Source: Streptococcus parasanguinis CC87K
GTDB lineage: Bacteria; Bacillota; Bacilli; Lactobacillales; Streptococcaceae
Direction of reading: 5' to 3'
NCBI RefSeq assembly: GCF_000507765.1
Contig: NZ_KI669401.1
Location: 682,001-746,000 of the forward strand
Length of the DNA: 64,000 bases
Made by a program: the position numbers and the translations under genes. This document shows positions 8,995 through 18,350 of this stretch, in pieces. How positions within the stretch are numbered: position 1 is the first letter of the stretch; each line of letters opens with the position of its first letter. A model generated the notes under the pieces. That model was not told the DNA's origin. It saw only the letters and a program-made list of their open reading frames with translations, and searched no databases.

Positions 8995-9176
8995 AAGAGG
9001 CTGGGAAAAAAGTCCTAGCCTCTCAATTATTTTTGGATTGTCGAGCAAGACGCAGTGGTTGAGTGGGCTCTACTACGCTGATTTCATCAGCTTTTACAGC
9101 CCTACTCAACTGTGCGGAGGTGGGACGACGAAATCGAATTCTTAATGAATTACCGATTTCTGTCCCACTCTCTTTT
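8995..9176 (+). repeat. R1 dispersed repeat, copy a
   Basis: About 180 bp, nearly identical to copies at 34678, 40516 (inverted) and 62094. It holds three hairpins: a left one (GAGGCTGGGA / TCCTAGCCTC), a middle one (GTTGAGTGGGCT / AGCCCTACTCAAC) and a right one (GTGGGAC / GTCCCAC) ending in a T-run. No ORF. Its right edge reaches the stop codon of the rhodanese gene, so it probably ends that transcript. Confidence 0.95.
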
Positions 9177-9459
9177 AGGATTCAAATGCATCCATGCCAC
9201 CTTGGACGTTGGTCACATCATAGCCTTGCTCTTCCAAAAATTGGCAAGCACGTGCTGAGCGTCGACCAGACTTGCAGATGACATAATAGGACTGATCCTT
9301 CTCTAATTCCTGGTAGCGATCTGCTAACTCAGATAGGGGAAGAAGACGAACTCCATCTAAATGAAGCACATCAAACTCCTCCTGCTCGCGTACATCAAGA
9401 ACGTGTAAGTCTCCTTTTTGATAAGCTTGGTAAAAGCTTGAAAATAGAATTTCTTTCAT
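9175..9459 (-). CDS. Single-domain rhodanese-like protein
   Basis: A 94-residue rhodanese fold. The active-site loop CKSGRRSA, with catalytic Cys at about residue 62, fits a sulfurtransferase that carries persulfide in the cytosol. The acceptor is unknown. The stop codon abuts the R1 repeat. Two further cytosolic genes (prolyl-tRNA deacylase, glycosylase) lie upstream with short gaps. Confidence 0.9.
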   Translation of the reverse strand: MKEILFSSFYQAYQKGDLHVLDVREQEEFDVLHLDGVRLLPLSELADRYQELEKDQSYYVICKSGRRSARACQFLEEQGYDVTNVQGGMDAFES

Positions 9460-9479
9460 GATTTCTCCTATATAGTATG

Positions 9480-9971
9480 TTATGGAAGGGTCAGAATTTC
9501 ATAGTTAAAGCTAATTGAATCTAAAAATCGGAACAAGTCTTGGGTTTTAATAAAGATGGTTTTTTCATTGGTATTGGGATGGAAAGTCATGATCTCCTCT
9601 GACACAATGTCTTTATCGAAATAGACTCGAATATCTTTTTCTTCATTGTTTAATAAACCAAATGGAGAAACCGTTCCTGGAGGTAATTGCATTTTTTCAG
9701 CTAAAGAATCTGCTGAAGCCATGCGGATCCGGTTGGCTTCCACTTGCTCTTTGAAATCATCCATATCCAATGGTTTCTTGTCGTCCATGATGAGAAGATA
9801 GAATTGGGTTTTCTTCTTGTTGGTCAAAAACATGGACTTGGTCCGCACACCTTCTAAGCCTTCAATGTAAGAATCGGCCTGCTCAGTTGTGAATGCAGGT
9901 GGGTGTTCCACCACATCAAATGAAATGCCGAGTTCTTCCAATTTGTCTTTAACTTGTTGGTATGCATCCAT
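9480..9971 (-). CDS. Prolyl-tRNA deacylase, ProX/YbaK family
   Basis: A 163-residue YbaK/ProRS-insertion-domain protein that hydrolyses mischarged aminoacyl-tRNA (typically Ala-tRNAPro). Family features include VVEHPPAFTTEQ near residue 20, a KSMFLTNKKKTQFYL strand with conserved Lys, and PGTVSPFGLLNN near 100. A free-standing editing factor; the exact tRNA specificity is inferred from the family. Confidence 0.85.
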   Translation of the reverse strand: MDAYQQVKDKLEELGISFDVVEHPPAFTTEQADSYIEGLEGVRTKSMFLTNKKKTQFYLLIMDDKKPLDMDDFKEQVEANRIRMASADSLAEKMQLPPGTVSPFGLLNNEEKDIRVYFDKDIVSEEIMTFHPNTNEKTIFIKTQDLFRFLDSISFNYEILTLP

Positions 9972-9983
9972 CTTCGATCTCCT

Positions 9984-10568
9984 TTATTTTTGAATGATCT
10001 CTTGTACTAATGATTGCAATTCTGGCACCACCTCTGCCTCAAACCAAGGATTCTTAGCCATCCAGATTTGATTGCGAGGGGAAGGATGAACTAGTGGAAA
10101 ATAGGTTGGCAAATAGTTCTTAAAATGCTGAACCCGTTCGGTTACCTTGCCACTAACCTTTTCATGAAGGTAGTAAGCTTGGGCATATTGTCCAATCAGA
10201 AGGGTCAACTCAATATCCGGACACTCCTTAAGAAGTTGAGGATGCCACTTTTCCGCAAAACCTTTGCGAGGGGGAAGGTCACCAGATTTTCCATGCCCTG
10301 GGAAATAAAAGTCCATGGGAATAACTGCAAACAAACCAGAATTGTAAAAAGTGTCTTCGTCAACTCCTAACCATTCGCGCAAGCGGTCACCACTTTTATC
10401 CTTCCAGTAAATCCCAGCTTCCTCCGTCTTCATCCCAGGAGCCTGTCCGATAATATTGATACGAGCAGTTTTTGGAGCTGCAAAGAGTGGCTCGATCCCT
10501 TTCTCTGTATATGCTTTATTTTGAGGATCTGCCATAATGGCTTGTTTAATGCTTTCAATCGTTGACAT
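9984..10568 (-). CDS. Uracil-DNA glycosylase family protein
   Basis: A 194-residue protein with the UDG fold: NIIGQAPGMKTEE near residue 38, an active-site-like motif of the small-UDG superfamily, and PLVHPSPRN near 158, the second conserved motif with catalytic-type His. This is the uracil-DNA glycosylase-like branch rather than canonical Ung (no GQDPYH). Likely base-excision repair, but activity cannot be stated from sequence alone. Confidence 0.85.
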   Translation of the reverse strand: MSTIESIKQAIMADPQNKAYTEKGIEPLFAAPKTARINIIGQAPGMKTEEAGIYWKDKSGDRLREWLGVDEDTFYNSGLFAVIPMDFYFPGHGKSGDLPPRKGFAEKWHPQLLKECPDIELTLLIGQYAQAYYLHEKVSGKVTERVQHFKNYLPTYFPLVHPSPRNQIWMAKNPWFEAEVVPELQSLVQEIIQK

Positions 10569-10620
10569 AAGTCCTCCTTCGATGGAAAAACTCAGCCAGA
10601 AAAACTAGCCGAGTAGTGGA

Positions 10621-12027
10621 TTATTTAATTAATTCGTAGATGGCTTCTGCGTAAATAGCTGCTGCACGATAGAGATCTTCGACATCTGCGAACTCATTAG
10701 CTTGGTGCATAGTATTGACATAGTCTGGGAACATAGCACCAAAGGCAACCCCACGTTTCAAGAGACGACCAAAGGTACCACCACCGATCACTTGTTCGTG
10801 TCCTTTGAGGCCAGTTTGTTTTTCGTAAACACGCAAGAGAGTGGATACCAATTCGTCATCCATCGGAACATAGTGAGGTGTGTGACCGTGGGCTGACAAG
10901 CTTACTGTAGCCACTCCTTCGATCTTTTCAAGGGTGGATTTGATGGTTTCAGGATCTGTACCTTGAGGGTAACGGATATTGAGGGCAATAGTGTTGTCTG
11001 CTTGGCTGTCATCAAAATGGAAGACACCTGCATTCATACTCAATGGTCCCATTTTGGCATCTGTATGGGTAATTCCTAATTTTTCACCAGCAAAATCTTC
11101 GTGAAGAAGTGAAGCTGTCACATGAAGGTAAGCCTTAGCAGCACCACCAAAATCAAATTGGTTCAACAAGAGAGCCAAGTAGGTCGCACCATTGATCCCA
11201 TCTTCAGGAGTTGATCCGTGAGCAGATTTCCCGATAATCGTAACGGTATAGGTTTCTTCGTCAACAGTTGAGATTTCATACTGAAGCTGGTGTTCCTTGG
11301 CAAAAGCATCCAAGAGGCCAGCAAGATCTGGTAGTTGTCCAGAAACGACTGCAGTCGCTGACTCTGGTACCATGTTTTCACGAAGGCCACCTGTAAAGCT
11401 ATGAAGATGGGCACTTCCTGTGTTATCATTTCCAAAATGAAGGTACTCAGTGATGTTTCCTTTTTCTCCATTGATGATTGGGAATTCCGCATCTGGTGAG
11501 AAGCCAAAATCTGGCTCGGGAAGTCCGACATGTTTGAAATAGTAATCCATGTCGCCCCAGCCCGATTCTTCATCCGTACCGGCAACAAAGCGCACGCGCT
11601 TAGAAACAGGGAGTCCTAGGTCTTTGATGATCTTCAAACCATAGTAGCAGGCCATTGTAGGCCCTTTATCATCAGACGAACCACGCGCATAGAGCTTACC
11701 ATCGATAATTTCTGGTTTGTATGGATCCGTCTTCCAACCACTACCAGCAGGCACGACGTCCATGTGGGCAAAAATCCCAAGCTCTTCTTCTCCTTCACCA
11801 AAGGTAAAGTGACCGGCATAATTGTCGACATTCTTGGTTTCATAGCCATCACGTTTGGCAATTTCCAAGAATTTTTCAAGAGCTTTTACAGGACCAGGTC
11901 CAAAAGGATGCTCTGCATCTGCCTTGCTGTCATCGCGTTCAGAATTGATTTCCAAGAGGCTGTATAGGTCAGCCATCATCTCATCGCGACGTTTTTCTAC
12001 TTCTGCTTTAAAGTCAACTGTTGTCAT
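10621..12027 (-). CDS. pepV: Dipeptidase PepV
   Basis: Zinc metallopeptidase of family M20 that hydrolyses dipeptides in the cytosol. Length 468 residues is typical. Motifs include [12 protein letters not shown] with the first metal ligands (about 87-98), [12 protein letters not shown] with the catalytic Glu pair (about 150-161), and a C-terminal [15 protein letters not shown] upstream of the ATG. Supports amino-acid supply from peptides. Confidence 0.95.
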   Translation of the reverse strand: MTTVDFKAEVEKRRDEMMADLYSLLEINSERDDSKADAEHPFGPGPVKALEKFLEIAKRDGYETKNVDNYAGHFTFGEGEEELGIFAHMDVVPAGSGWKTDPYKPEIIDGKLYARGSSDDKGPTMACYYGLKIIKDLGLPVSKRVRFVAGTDEESGWGDMDYYFKHVGLPEPDFGFSPDAEFPIINGEKGNITEYLHFGNDNTGSAHLHSFTGGLRENMVPESATAVVSGQLPDLAGLLDAFAKEHQLQYEISTVDEETYTVTIIGKSAHGSTPEDGINGATYLALLLNQFDFGGAAKAYLHVTASLLHEDFAGEKLGITHTDAKMGPLSMNAGVFHFDDSQADNTIALNIRYPQGTDPETIKSTLEKIEGVATVSLSAHGHTPHYVPMDDELVSTLLRVYEKQTGLKGHEQVIGGGTFGRLLKRGVAFGAMFPDYVNTMHQANEFADVEDLYRAAAIYAEAIYELIK

Positions 12028-12061
12028 GAATTCCTCCTCGATCTTCTATTTGCTAATTGGC

Positions 12062-12667
12062 TTAGCGTTTGTCAATGATTTCGTCCACTGGTAAGCGATA
12101 GCTTGGCTCTACTTTTTCAGCCGCATAGCCAACCGTAATCAAGACTTCCGGACGGAAACGCTCTTCGATGTCCAATACTTCATTGATTTTCGATTTATCA
12201 AATCCCAAAATAATATTGGTTCCAATGCCTTGGTCTGTCAAAGCAAGTACCAAGTTCATAGCCACAAGACCGGCATTCAAAGCCAAGTAATCACTTGTTT
12301 GTTGGGCATCATAGCGCGCAAATTCAGCAGGAAGATTTTGCATAAAGTATTGCAATTGCTCGTCTGTGAAGTTTTTCACCCCACCAACACGCGCAATCTT
12401 GCGAGCCCGTTTTTGCAAATCAGTATCTGTAAAGAGGGCGATGGTCACAGGTGCTTCCATGACTTGATCATAGTTTGAACCATAGGCTAATTTTGCCAAT
12501 TCCGCATTTTTTTGACGAACGACCACAAATTTCCAAGGCTGGCTATTGTGGGCACTAGGGGCCAAGGTTGCGATCTCAATGGCAGTCCGTACATCCTTTG
12601 GATCGACCGGTTGGTCAGTGAAATGCTTGATCGCATGGCGTTTTTTATTGAGCTCTAGAAATTTCAT
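12062..12667 (-). CDS. Nitroreductase family FMN protein
   Basis: A 201-residue flavin-dependent oxidoreductase. The N-terminal RHAIKHFTDQPV and APSAHNSQPWKFVVV around 32-46 are the FMN-binding hallmark, and the C-terminus has GYAAEKVEPSYR. Uses NAD(P)H; the natural substrate is unknown. Stands 34 bp downstream of pepV in the direction of the operon. Confidence 0.88.
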   Translation of the reverse strand: MKFLELNKKRHAIKHFTDQPVDPKDVRTAIEIATLAPSAHNSQPWKFVVVRQKNAELAKLAYGSNYDQVMEAPVTIALFTDTDLQKRARKIARVGGVKNFTDEQLQYFMQNLPAEFARYDAQQTSDYLALNAGLVAMNLVLALTDQGIGTNIILGFDKSKINEVLDIEERFRPEVLITVGYAAEKVEPSYRLPVDEIIDKR

Positions 12668-12754
12668 AAGCTTCTTCCTTTTCTATTTCTGTTACTTCTA
12701 TTTTAACACAAAATGAAAGAGCTTGCAGGGTTTTACAGCCCAAGATTGTGAAAA

Positions 12755-12790
12755 AAGAAGCAGACATTTTGAAGATCCGCTTCTTTGTTA
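12755..12790 (-). terminator. Terminator after the phosphoesterase gene
   Basis: Minus strand hairpin GAAGCGGA / TCTGCTTC (one mismatch) followed by TTTTTT. Confidence 0.7.
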
Positions 12791-12815
12791 TAGGTTGAAT
12801 ACATAAGAGACCCAT

Positions 12816-13658
12816 CTATGATTCATTAGAAAGATTGAAATAGGCAGCTACTTCTTTGGCATAACCGTATTTCTCAATTAAGCTAGTTAGAAGCTCGATG
12901 TTATGGCCCCGATAGTTATCCTCGCGTCTCAATTCTTCGTACATCTCAATAAAGGGGAGGCCCTTGTCCTTGGCATCTTGGAGCTCTGCTTCATAGTCAT
13001 AGGCCACCTTACGAAATTGCAGGTTGGTCACCCCATCTGCTTCGACATCGATTAGCGCATACTGAGCTCTGTGGTTTTGAATTGGTTCCCAGTCAAAATA
13101 AGGCATGCCAATAGTCCCCGGATTGAGGATCTGCTGACCCTGGCTGCCATAGCGAAGCAACTGCTTGTGGACATGACCGTAGATCGCCAGATCCGTCTGG
13201 TCATCCAGCAATTGGTCAAAGTTCTCCGTCGCATTAGCTGGACGCAAATCCCCACCATAATTCTTTTCTGGCAAATTGTGGGTCAGTGAAAAGCGAATGC
13301 CATTGACCTCCTTCTTCTCTACCAATGGAAGGGATCGAAGCCAATCAATTCGCTTAGGATCCAGTCCTTCCATAAGGTACTGAGTGAGGCGAAGGAGTTG
13401 GATCTCCTGCGGATCCTCAAGTCCGTACTCGCCATCCAAGGCTTCTAAGAGACAATCGTCCCAATTTCCCCGAACAGCCGCTGTGATCGGAATCGCATCC
13501 AGCAATTCAAAAAGGTCCTCTCTTCCAGGCCCCGGTAGCAAAATATCTCCCAAAAGCCAGTATTCCGTTGCGCCTAGAGCACGCGCATCCGCAATCACTG
13601 CCTCCAGGGCTGTCGTATCTCCGTGGATATCAGATAAAATAGCGATTCGATGGTTCAT
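12816..13658 (-). CDS. Metallophosphoesterase
   Basis: Calcineurin-like phosphoesterase of about 280 residues. Metal-binding motifs are clear: ILSDIHGD at the N-terminus, LLGDILLP and RGNWDD in the middle, and YGHVHKQ with NPGTIG near 165-185. Substrate unknown; relatives act on phosphodiesters. Start at 13658 is chosen because AAGGAG lies just upstream; a longer frame from 13700 would overlap uvrC by 32 bp. Probably co-transcribed with uvrC. Confidence 0.88.
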   Translation of the reverse strand: MNHRIAILSDIHGDTTALEAVIADARALGATEYWLLGDILLPGPGREDLFELLDAIPITAAVRGNWDDCLLEALDGEYGLEDPQEIQLLRLTQYLMEGLDPKRIDWLRSLPLVEKKEVNGIRFSLTHNLPEKNYGGDLRPANATENFDQLLDDQTDLAIYGHVHKQLLRYGSQGQQILNPGTIGMPYFDWEPIQNHRAQYALIDVEADGVTNLQFRKVAYDYEAELQDAKDKGLPFIEMYEELRREDNYRGHNIELLTSLIEKYGYAKEVAAYFNLSNES

Positions 13659-13668
13659 TTTAAACTCC

Positions 13669-15504
13669 TTATGATTGGTATGATTCAGAATCCTCCGCAA
13701 CTTCCATCAAGAGACTTGCTTCTTCTTGCTTTCCTTGATGGAGCTTAGCTTGCACCGCTTCAGCCACTGCTCGTGGGATGCCAACTGTGACGATCTCATC
13801 TACAGTAGCTTCTTTGATTTTGGTCAGTGACTTGAAGTGTTTCATCAGCAACTGCTTGCGTTTTGGTCCCAAGCCTTCGATCCCATCCAGCTGGGAGGAA
13901 AAGGAATTCTTAGACCGAAGCTGGCGGTGGAAGGTGATGGCGAAACGGTGGACCTCATCCTGGATCCGTTGCAGGAGGAAAAATTCCTGCGAGGTTCGAG
14001 AAAGTTCGATGACTTGGAGAGGATCACCGAAGAGCAATTCATGGGTTTGGTGCTTGTCATTCTTTTGCAGGCCTGCGATGGGAATGTCCAGCCCCAACTC
14101 TTCTTGGATGACTTGCTTAGCGACATTAACCTGGCCCTGACCCCCATCGATGACGATTAGATCTGGTGGCGTCAAGCCATCCCGCATGACCCGACTGTAG
14201 CGTCTGCGAATGACCTCCCGCATGCTGGCATAGTCATCTGGTCCGACAACGGTCTTGATCTTGTACTTGCGGTAGTCCTTTTTACTTGGCTTCCCATTGA
14301 CAAAGACCACCATGGCAGAAACGGGACTGGTCCCCATGATGTTGGAGTTGTCAAAGGACTCAATACGCACAGGAGTTGGGATTTGCAGGAGTTTTCCAAG
14401 GTTTTCAATAGCACCTTGGGTCTTCTCCATGGATTTTTCAAGGAGATTGAACTTCTGCTCCAGACTGACACGCGCATTTTTAATAGCCAGATTGACCAAC
14501 TGCTTCTTCTCCCCACGCTGGGGCTTGAGGACCTTGGTATCCACTAGGGCCTTGACCGCTTCCTCATCGATATCCTGAGGGATCAGGATTTCATTGGGGA
14601 TCAGGTGGGATTTCTCCTGGTAAAACTGCCCCACATAGGTCAAAAAATCCTCGTCCGGATCATTGTAGTAAGGAAAAAGGTTGACGTCGCGCTCGATCAG
14701 CTTACCCTGACGGACAAAGAAGACCTGCACACACATCCAGCCTTTGTCCACGTAGTAGCCAAAGACATCCCGGTTCTGCAAATCCTTAGCCATGACCCGC
14801 TGTTTGGTCCGCAGGGTCCCGATGGCCTGGATCAGATCGCGGTACTCGGCTGCCCGCTCAAATTCCATGTTTTGCGCAGCGGTATTCATCTTGAGCTTGA
14901 GCTCATCGATAATCTTGTCATCCTGCCCCTTGAGGAAGTCAGAAACCTCCTGGGCCATGCCCTTGAAATAGGCCTCGTCCTTGTGGCAGACTGTGTGAGC
15001 CATACACTGCCCTAAATGGTAGTAAAAGCAGACCTTGGAAGGCGGATTGGTGCACTTGCGGAAAGGGAAAATCCGATCCAAAAGCCTTTTGATCTCATTA
15101 GCCGCTCCTACGTCTGGATAGGGACCGAAATAGAGACCGCCATCTTTTTTGACCTGGCGCGTGATGATAAGACGGGGATAACGCTCATTGGTAATCTTGA
15201 TGAAGGGATAGGACTTATCGTCCTTGAGCATGATATTGTACTTGGGCTTGTTCTCCTTGATGAGGTTGATCTCAAGAAGCAAGGCCTCAATATTGGACTC
15301 GGTAACGATAAACTCAAAATCCACAATCTCAGATACCAGGGCTTCCGTCTTAGTATCGTGGCTTCCTCTGAAATAGGACCTCACCCGATTGCGAAGATTC
15401 TTGGCCTTCCCCACATAGATGATGGTACCGTTCTTGTCTTTGTGAATGTAACAGCCCGGACTCGTCGGCAAGAGCTCGAGCTTGGATTTAATCAAGTTAT
15501 TCAT
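13669..15504 (-). CDS. uvrC: Excinuclease ABC subunit C
   Basis: Makes both incisions in nucleotide excision repair with UvrB. A 611-residue protein. GIY-YIG nuclease domain at the N-terminus ([24 protein letters not shown]), UVR motif near 210 for UvrB contact, C-terminal nuclease with DGGQGQV, and helix-hairpin-helix at the end ([14 protein letters not shown]). Its ATG is only 7 nt from a TATAAT box, so its mRNA may lack a leader. Confidence 0.97.
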   Translation of the reverse strand: MNNLIKSKLELLPTSPGCYIHKDKNGTIIYVGKAKNLRNRVRSYFRGSHDTKTEALVSEIVDFEFIVTESNIEALLLEINLIKENKPKYNIMLKDDKSYPFIKITNERYPRLIITRQVKKDGGLYFGPYPDVGAANEIKRLLDRIFPFRKCTNPPSKVCFYYHLGQCMAHTVCHKDEAYFKGMAQEVSDFLKGQDDKIIDELKLKMNTAAQNMEFERAAEYRDLIQAIGTLRTKQRVMAKDLQNRDVFGYYVDKGWMCVQVFFVRQGKLIERDVNLFPYYNDPDEDFLTYVGQFYQEKSHLIPNEILIPQDIDEEAVKALVDTKVLKPQRGEKKQLVNLAIKNARVSLEQKFNLLEKSMEKTQGAIENLGKLLQIPTPVRIESFDNSNIMGTSPVSAMVVFVNGKPSKKDYRKYKIKTVVGPDDYASMREVIRRRYSRVMRDGLTPPDLIVIDGGQGQVNVAKQVIQEELGLDIPIAGLQKNDKHQTHELLFGDPLQVIELSRTSQEFFLLQRIQDEVHRFAITFHRQLRSKNSFSSQLDGIEGLGPKRKQLLMKHFKSLTKIKEATVDEIVTVGIPRAVAEAVQAKLHQGKQEEASLLMEVAEDSESYQS

Positions 15505-15511
15505 ACTTTCT

Positions 15512-15519
15512 ATTATAGC
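15512..15519 (-). promoter_or_regulatory. uvrC -10 box
   Basis: Minus strand TGC-TATAAT (extended -10, TATAAT at 15512-15517) fused to the T-run of the upstream terminator. Only 7 nt remain to the ATG at 15504. No clear -35. Confidence 0.55.
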
Positions 15520-15524
15520 AAAAA

Positions 15525-15545
15525 AGAGAGGGGTTAGCCTCTCTG
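15525..15545 (-). terminator. Terminator ahead of uvrC
   Basis: Hairpin AGAGAGG-CTAACC-CCTCTCT followed by T-run, ending transcripts from the Imm6-like genes. Confidence 0.8.
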
Positions 15546-15645
15546 TATGATGTGATAAGATGATTCATACATTTTGTCCATCTTTGATGAAATTTCATGA
15601 TAAACAGGATCATTCATTCGTTGAAATCAGGAATCATCTCTAATT

Positions 15646-16125
15646 TTATAACCGTAACAATCCTATTCTCTCCAATTCTTTTAAAGCCTCTTCCTTCGAG
15701 GGCGATTGAGCATGCGCAAGGAAGTCTTTTACATCTTGTACATGATAATATAAATCGCAATTGATTTCTTTTAAATTCTCAATGAAAATCTCTATCAAAG
15801 AATCGTCAATGTTTTCTAAAGGAGACGGTAGCTCTTTATTCTTCTCAAATGAATAAGCTTCTTTTGCAGTGGTAGCTATCGCATAACTGATGTTATCCCA
15901 GGATGCAACATGCGACTCATTGTCATCTAATTGCATATAGATAAAAAGTCCGCCAAAGTCTGTGCCATCATCTAATAGAGCATAGAGCTCATCTCCACTT
16001 TTATCTCTCTTCTCCCAAAAACTCCAACACGCATCCAGGTCCGTCCGAATATGAGAGTTATAGGGCGAGCTCAACAGATGAGCAATTGCTTCAGAAAAAG
16101 TTAGCATAAAATAGCTGACAAACAT
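15646..16125 (-). CDS. Imm6-like protein (copy 1)
   Basis: A 159-residue acidic cytosolic protein. No signal peptide. The stretch SGDELYALLDDGTDFGGLFI, then a WD.I pattern and PSPLENIDD, resembles proteins annotated as Imm6 immunity proteins, and the same order of motifs occurs in the next gene. AAGGAG supports the start at 16125. No toxin gene is visible nearby, so this would be an orphan immunity gene. The family name is tentative. Confidence 0.5.
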   Translation of the reverse strand: MFVSYFMLTFSEAIAHLLSSPYNSHIRTDLDACWSFWEKRDKSGDELYALLDDGTDFGGLFIYMQLDDNESHVASWDNISYAIATTAKEAYSFEKNKELPSPLENIDDSLIEIFIENLKEINCDLYYHVQDVKDFLAHAQSPSKEEALKELERIGLLRL

Positions 16126-16198
16126 ATTCTCTCCTTGTCTAGTACTATCTGGACGTGTTAATTTTAGAACGTCCTATCGTCAATTTAAGACTACTGAA

Positions 16199-16696
16199 TC
16201 ATTGTTTCAACTTGATTTCTTGAAGCAACTCACCAAAATAATTGGCAACCAGAGGATCTTTCAAAAACTGTTCAAGGTCTAATGTAGATACTTGTTCCAC
16301 TAATTGATAATTATCAGCTAGCAGTTGCTGGTAACTCGAAACATAAGCTTCTATCGTATCCTCATCAACACTTTCAATTGTTTGGGGTATGTACTTTTCT
16401 CCAGAATGCTGATACGAATGATAGCAAACCAAGACAAAATAATTGGCAATGCAACTCCATACAAGAGGATCGGTCTCCTTATCCAGCTCCATAAATGTCA
16501 AAATATCCTTTTCATCCACATTCTCCAACCGACTATACAAAATATCTGGACAAATCTTACTATCCTGGTCAAGCGATTGATTAGCAAGTTTCAAGGAATC
16601 TAGAACGAAGTCCTTGTATTCTATATGACTGATTAAATCGACTAGATTAAAAGTCAATTCTTGAAGAAGGTATAATAAGCTATCATTACATTTCAT
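16199..16696 (-). CDS. Imm6-like protein (copy 2, divergent paralogue)
   Basis: A 165-residue acidic protein with the same layout as its neighbour: DILYSRLENVDEKDIL, FMELDKE, a W.CI helix, YHSY, GEKYIPQTIESVDEDTIEAYV. The GEKYlPQ...E.VDE stretch is the part most like Imm6. AAGGA precedes the ATG. Pairing of two divergent paralogues without a toxin suggests acquired protection against neighbours' toxins (inference). Confidence 0.5.
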   Translation of the reverse strand: MKCNDSLLYLLQELTFNLVDLISHIEYKDFVLDSLKLANQSLDQDSKICPDILYSRLENVDEKDILTFMELDKETDPLVWSCIANYFVLVCYHSYQHSGEKYIPQTIESVDEDTIEAYVSSYQQLLADNYQLVEQVSTLDLEQFLKDPLVANYFGELLQEIKLKQ

Positions 16697-16835
16697 TTGT
16701 TTTTCCTTTTATATCACTACCTTGCAATAAATAAACTAGATCTCTTTATATCTTACAGTTGCGATAAATCTTGTATTTTCCGTTACTATTTTATTGCCGC
16801 TACAATCATATAAATGATATATCAGACACTCATCC

Positions 16836-17243
16836 TCAATCCTTTATCTCCACTTGCCCTTTTTCGTATGCTGAATACCAACTGCTATCTGGACTGACAT
16901 ACTCAGGTAATTCCTTTTGCGACTGATCTCCTGAAAGGGTTAAAAGTCCATCATATATCATACAAGAATACTTCTCTGAATCTCTTGTAAATTCTTCATT
17001 TTCAGGGTCATATGAGTAAGTATGCTCTGAACTACCTTCCTTTATGGTGATCTGCTCTCCTTCTATTTTGATCCATGACGTTTTATCTAGGGAGGCCGTT
17101 TTAGTAGATTCATTTTTTACTGTCAGATAATAAATTCCATCCTTTGATTTCATCTCATCAAGGTTAATCCTGATAATCCCTAAAATCATCAGTGCAGGAA
17201 TCATCAACAGAAACCATTTCCATTTTTTAGATTTATTTTTCAT
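16836..17243 (-). CDS. Small membrane-anchored protein of unknown function
   Basis: A 135-residue protein: a basic start (MKNKSKKWKW), one transmembrane helix (FLLMIPALMILGIIRI), then a short extracellular domain (TVKNESTKTASL, DGLLTLSGDQ) like many small streptococcal secreted proteins. No family recognised. Stands alone between the CPBP gene and the Imm6-like genes; weak ribosome site (GGAG 12 nt from ATG). Confidence 0.6.
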   Translation of the reverse strand: MKNKSKKWKWFLLMIPALMILGIIRINLDEMKSKDGIYYLTVKNESTKTASLDKTSWIKIEGEQITIKEGSSEHTYSYDPENEEFTRDSEKYSCMIYDGLLTLSGDQSQKELPEYVSPDSSWYSAYEKGQVEIKD

Positions 17244-17324
17244 CAGTAACTATTACTCCATTGTTAATCTTTTAAGTTGCGTTATTTACAAGTTTAAACT
17301 TCCCAGTTCTACTCTCTCTATTAT

Positions 17325-17366
17325 AGCAGAAAAGAGGGATCTAAAAGGATCCCCCTTTGATAATAC
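17325..17366 (-). terminator. Terminator after the CPBP gene with fused -10 box
   Basis: Minus strand hairpin GGGGATCC / GATCCC with a short T-rich tail, followed at once by TGC-TATAAT, the same arrangement as upstream of uvrC. It would end the hemW operon and start the small membrane gene. Confidence 0.65.
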
Positions 17367-18350
17367 TTATCCTTTGAAATTTGCCATTTGGAAGATCGGA
17401 ATCACATAAGGAACAATAGACATCAGGATAGTGAATAGCACGAAGAACCAGAACCAGAAGGAAGCGAGGGCACGCTGGAAAACTCCCGGTTGAGGTTTAT
17501 TGGCTTGAATATAAGCTTTGATAGCTGGCCATTTAGTCGCAAGAACCACTATCATGACAATGGAACCAATAGCTAAAACACCAATTTGGAGCCAATTCGC
17601 TAGCCCCTCGTCCACATGATAGGCCACATAATGCAAGCCTTGGGAAATCACAAAGTTATTGAAAATGTGATAGAAAATAGCCCACCAGATATTGTATTCA
17701 AAGGCAATGTAGCCGAAACCTAGACCAATGATACTCGCGAAAAAGAGCTGATCAAAATTGGCATGGAAGAGACCAAACAAGATAGCCGTCATGACAATGG
17801 CAAAGACCTTGCCATACCGTTCCAAGCCACGCAAGCCTGCCCCACGGAAGAAGAATTCCTCTGTGATTGGACCAAAAAACCCAGCATACAAGAGCATAGT
17901 CCATGATCGCTCAATCGTATCACCTAGATCTGGTGTTGGAGAATGAAGGCCAATGGTCTCAAACATGCGCTCAATCATTTGTGTCATCACAGATGAAAAG
18001 ACTTGAGAAAAGCCAAGAAAGGCGAGAAGAATAAAGAAGACTGAAAGAGTCATCTTACGTCCCTTGTGCTTAAGATCATATTTATAAAGGGCCTTCTTGC
18101 GATAGGCATTAAAGAGAAAGAGTCCAATGGAAATAGAGATAAGGTAGGGAATACCTGCCCAAACATTCAGGGCATTGAGTTTCTCCGTTACTTGACTTGG
18201 ATCTTTTCTGAGAGAGCCTGCAATGGTCAATCCAAGGAGGACTTCCCACAGGACGGTTACCAAGGTCATTATCAAGAGATAAATGGCAAGTGTACCGGAA
18301 TACCTTCCTATATCTTTTTTAGGGTCTAATAATCGGTTGTATTGGTTCAT
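17367..18350 (-). CDS. CPBP-family intramembrane protease
   Basis: A 327-residue multi-pass membrane protein. CPBP/Abi motifs are present: EEFFFRGAGLRGL (about residue 165), FGLFHANFDQL (about 195) and a third helix with IFYHIFNN. In this family the Glu-Glu and His residues bind metal; roles range from prenyl-protein processing to bacteriocin self-protection. Last gene of the hemW operon, overlapping the previous one by 4 bp. Confidence 0.85.
   Translation of the reverse strand: MNQYNRLLDPKKDIGRYSGTLAIYLLIMTLVTVLWEVLLGLTIAGSLRKDPSQVTEKLNALNVWAGIPYLISISIGLFLFNAYRKKALYKYDLKHKGRKMTLSVFFILLAFLGFSQVFSSVMTQMIERMFETIGLHSPTPDLGDTIERSWTMLLYAGFFGPITEEFFFRGAGLRGLERYGKVFAIVMTAILFGLFHANFDQLFFASIIGLGFGYIAFEYNIWWAIFYHIFNNFVISQGLHYVAYHVDEGLANWLQIGVLAIGSIVMIVVLATKWPAIKAYIQANKPQPGVFQRALASFWFWFFVLFTILMSIVPYVIPIFQMANFKG

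Noticed and set aside
9063..9281. 72-codon plus-strand open frame across R1 copy a
   Set aside because: It runs through the non-coding repeat into the antisense of the rhodanese gene, with no ribosome site.
15016..15537. 173-codon plus-strand open frame
   Set aside because: Antisense to the GIY-YIG region of uvrC; a shadow of its codon pattern.
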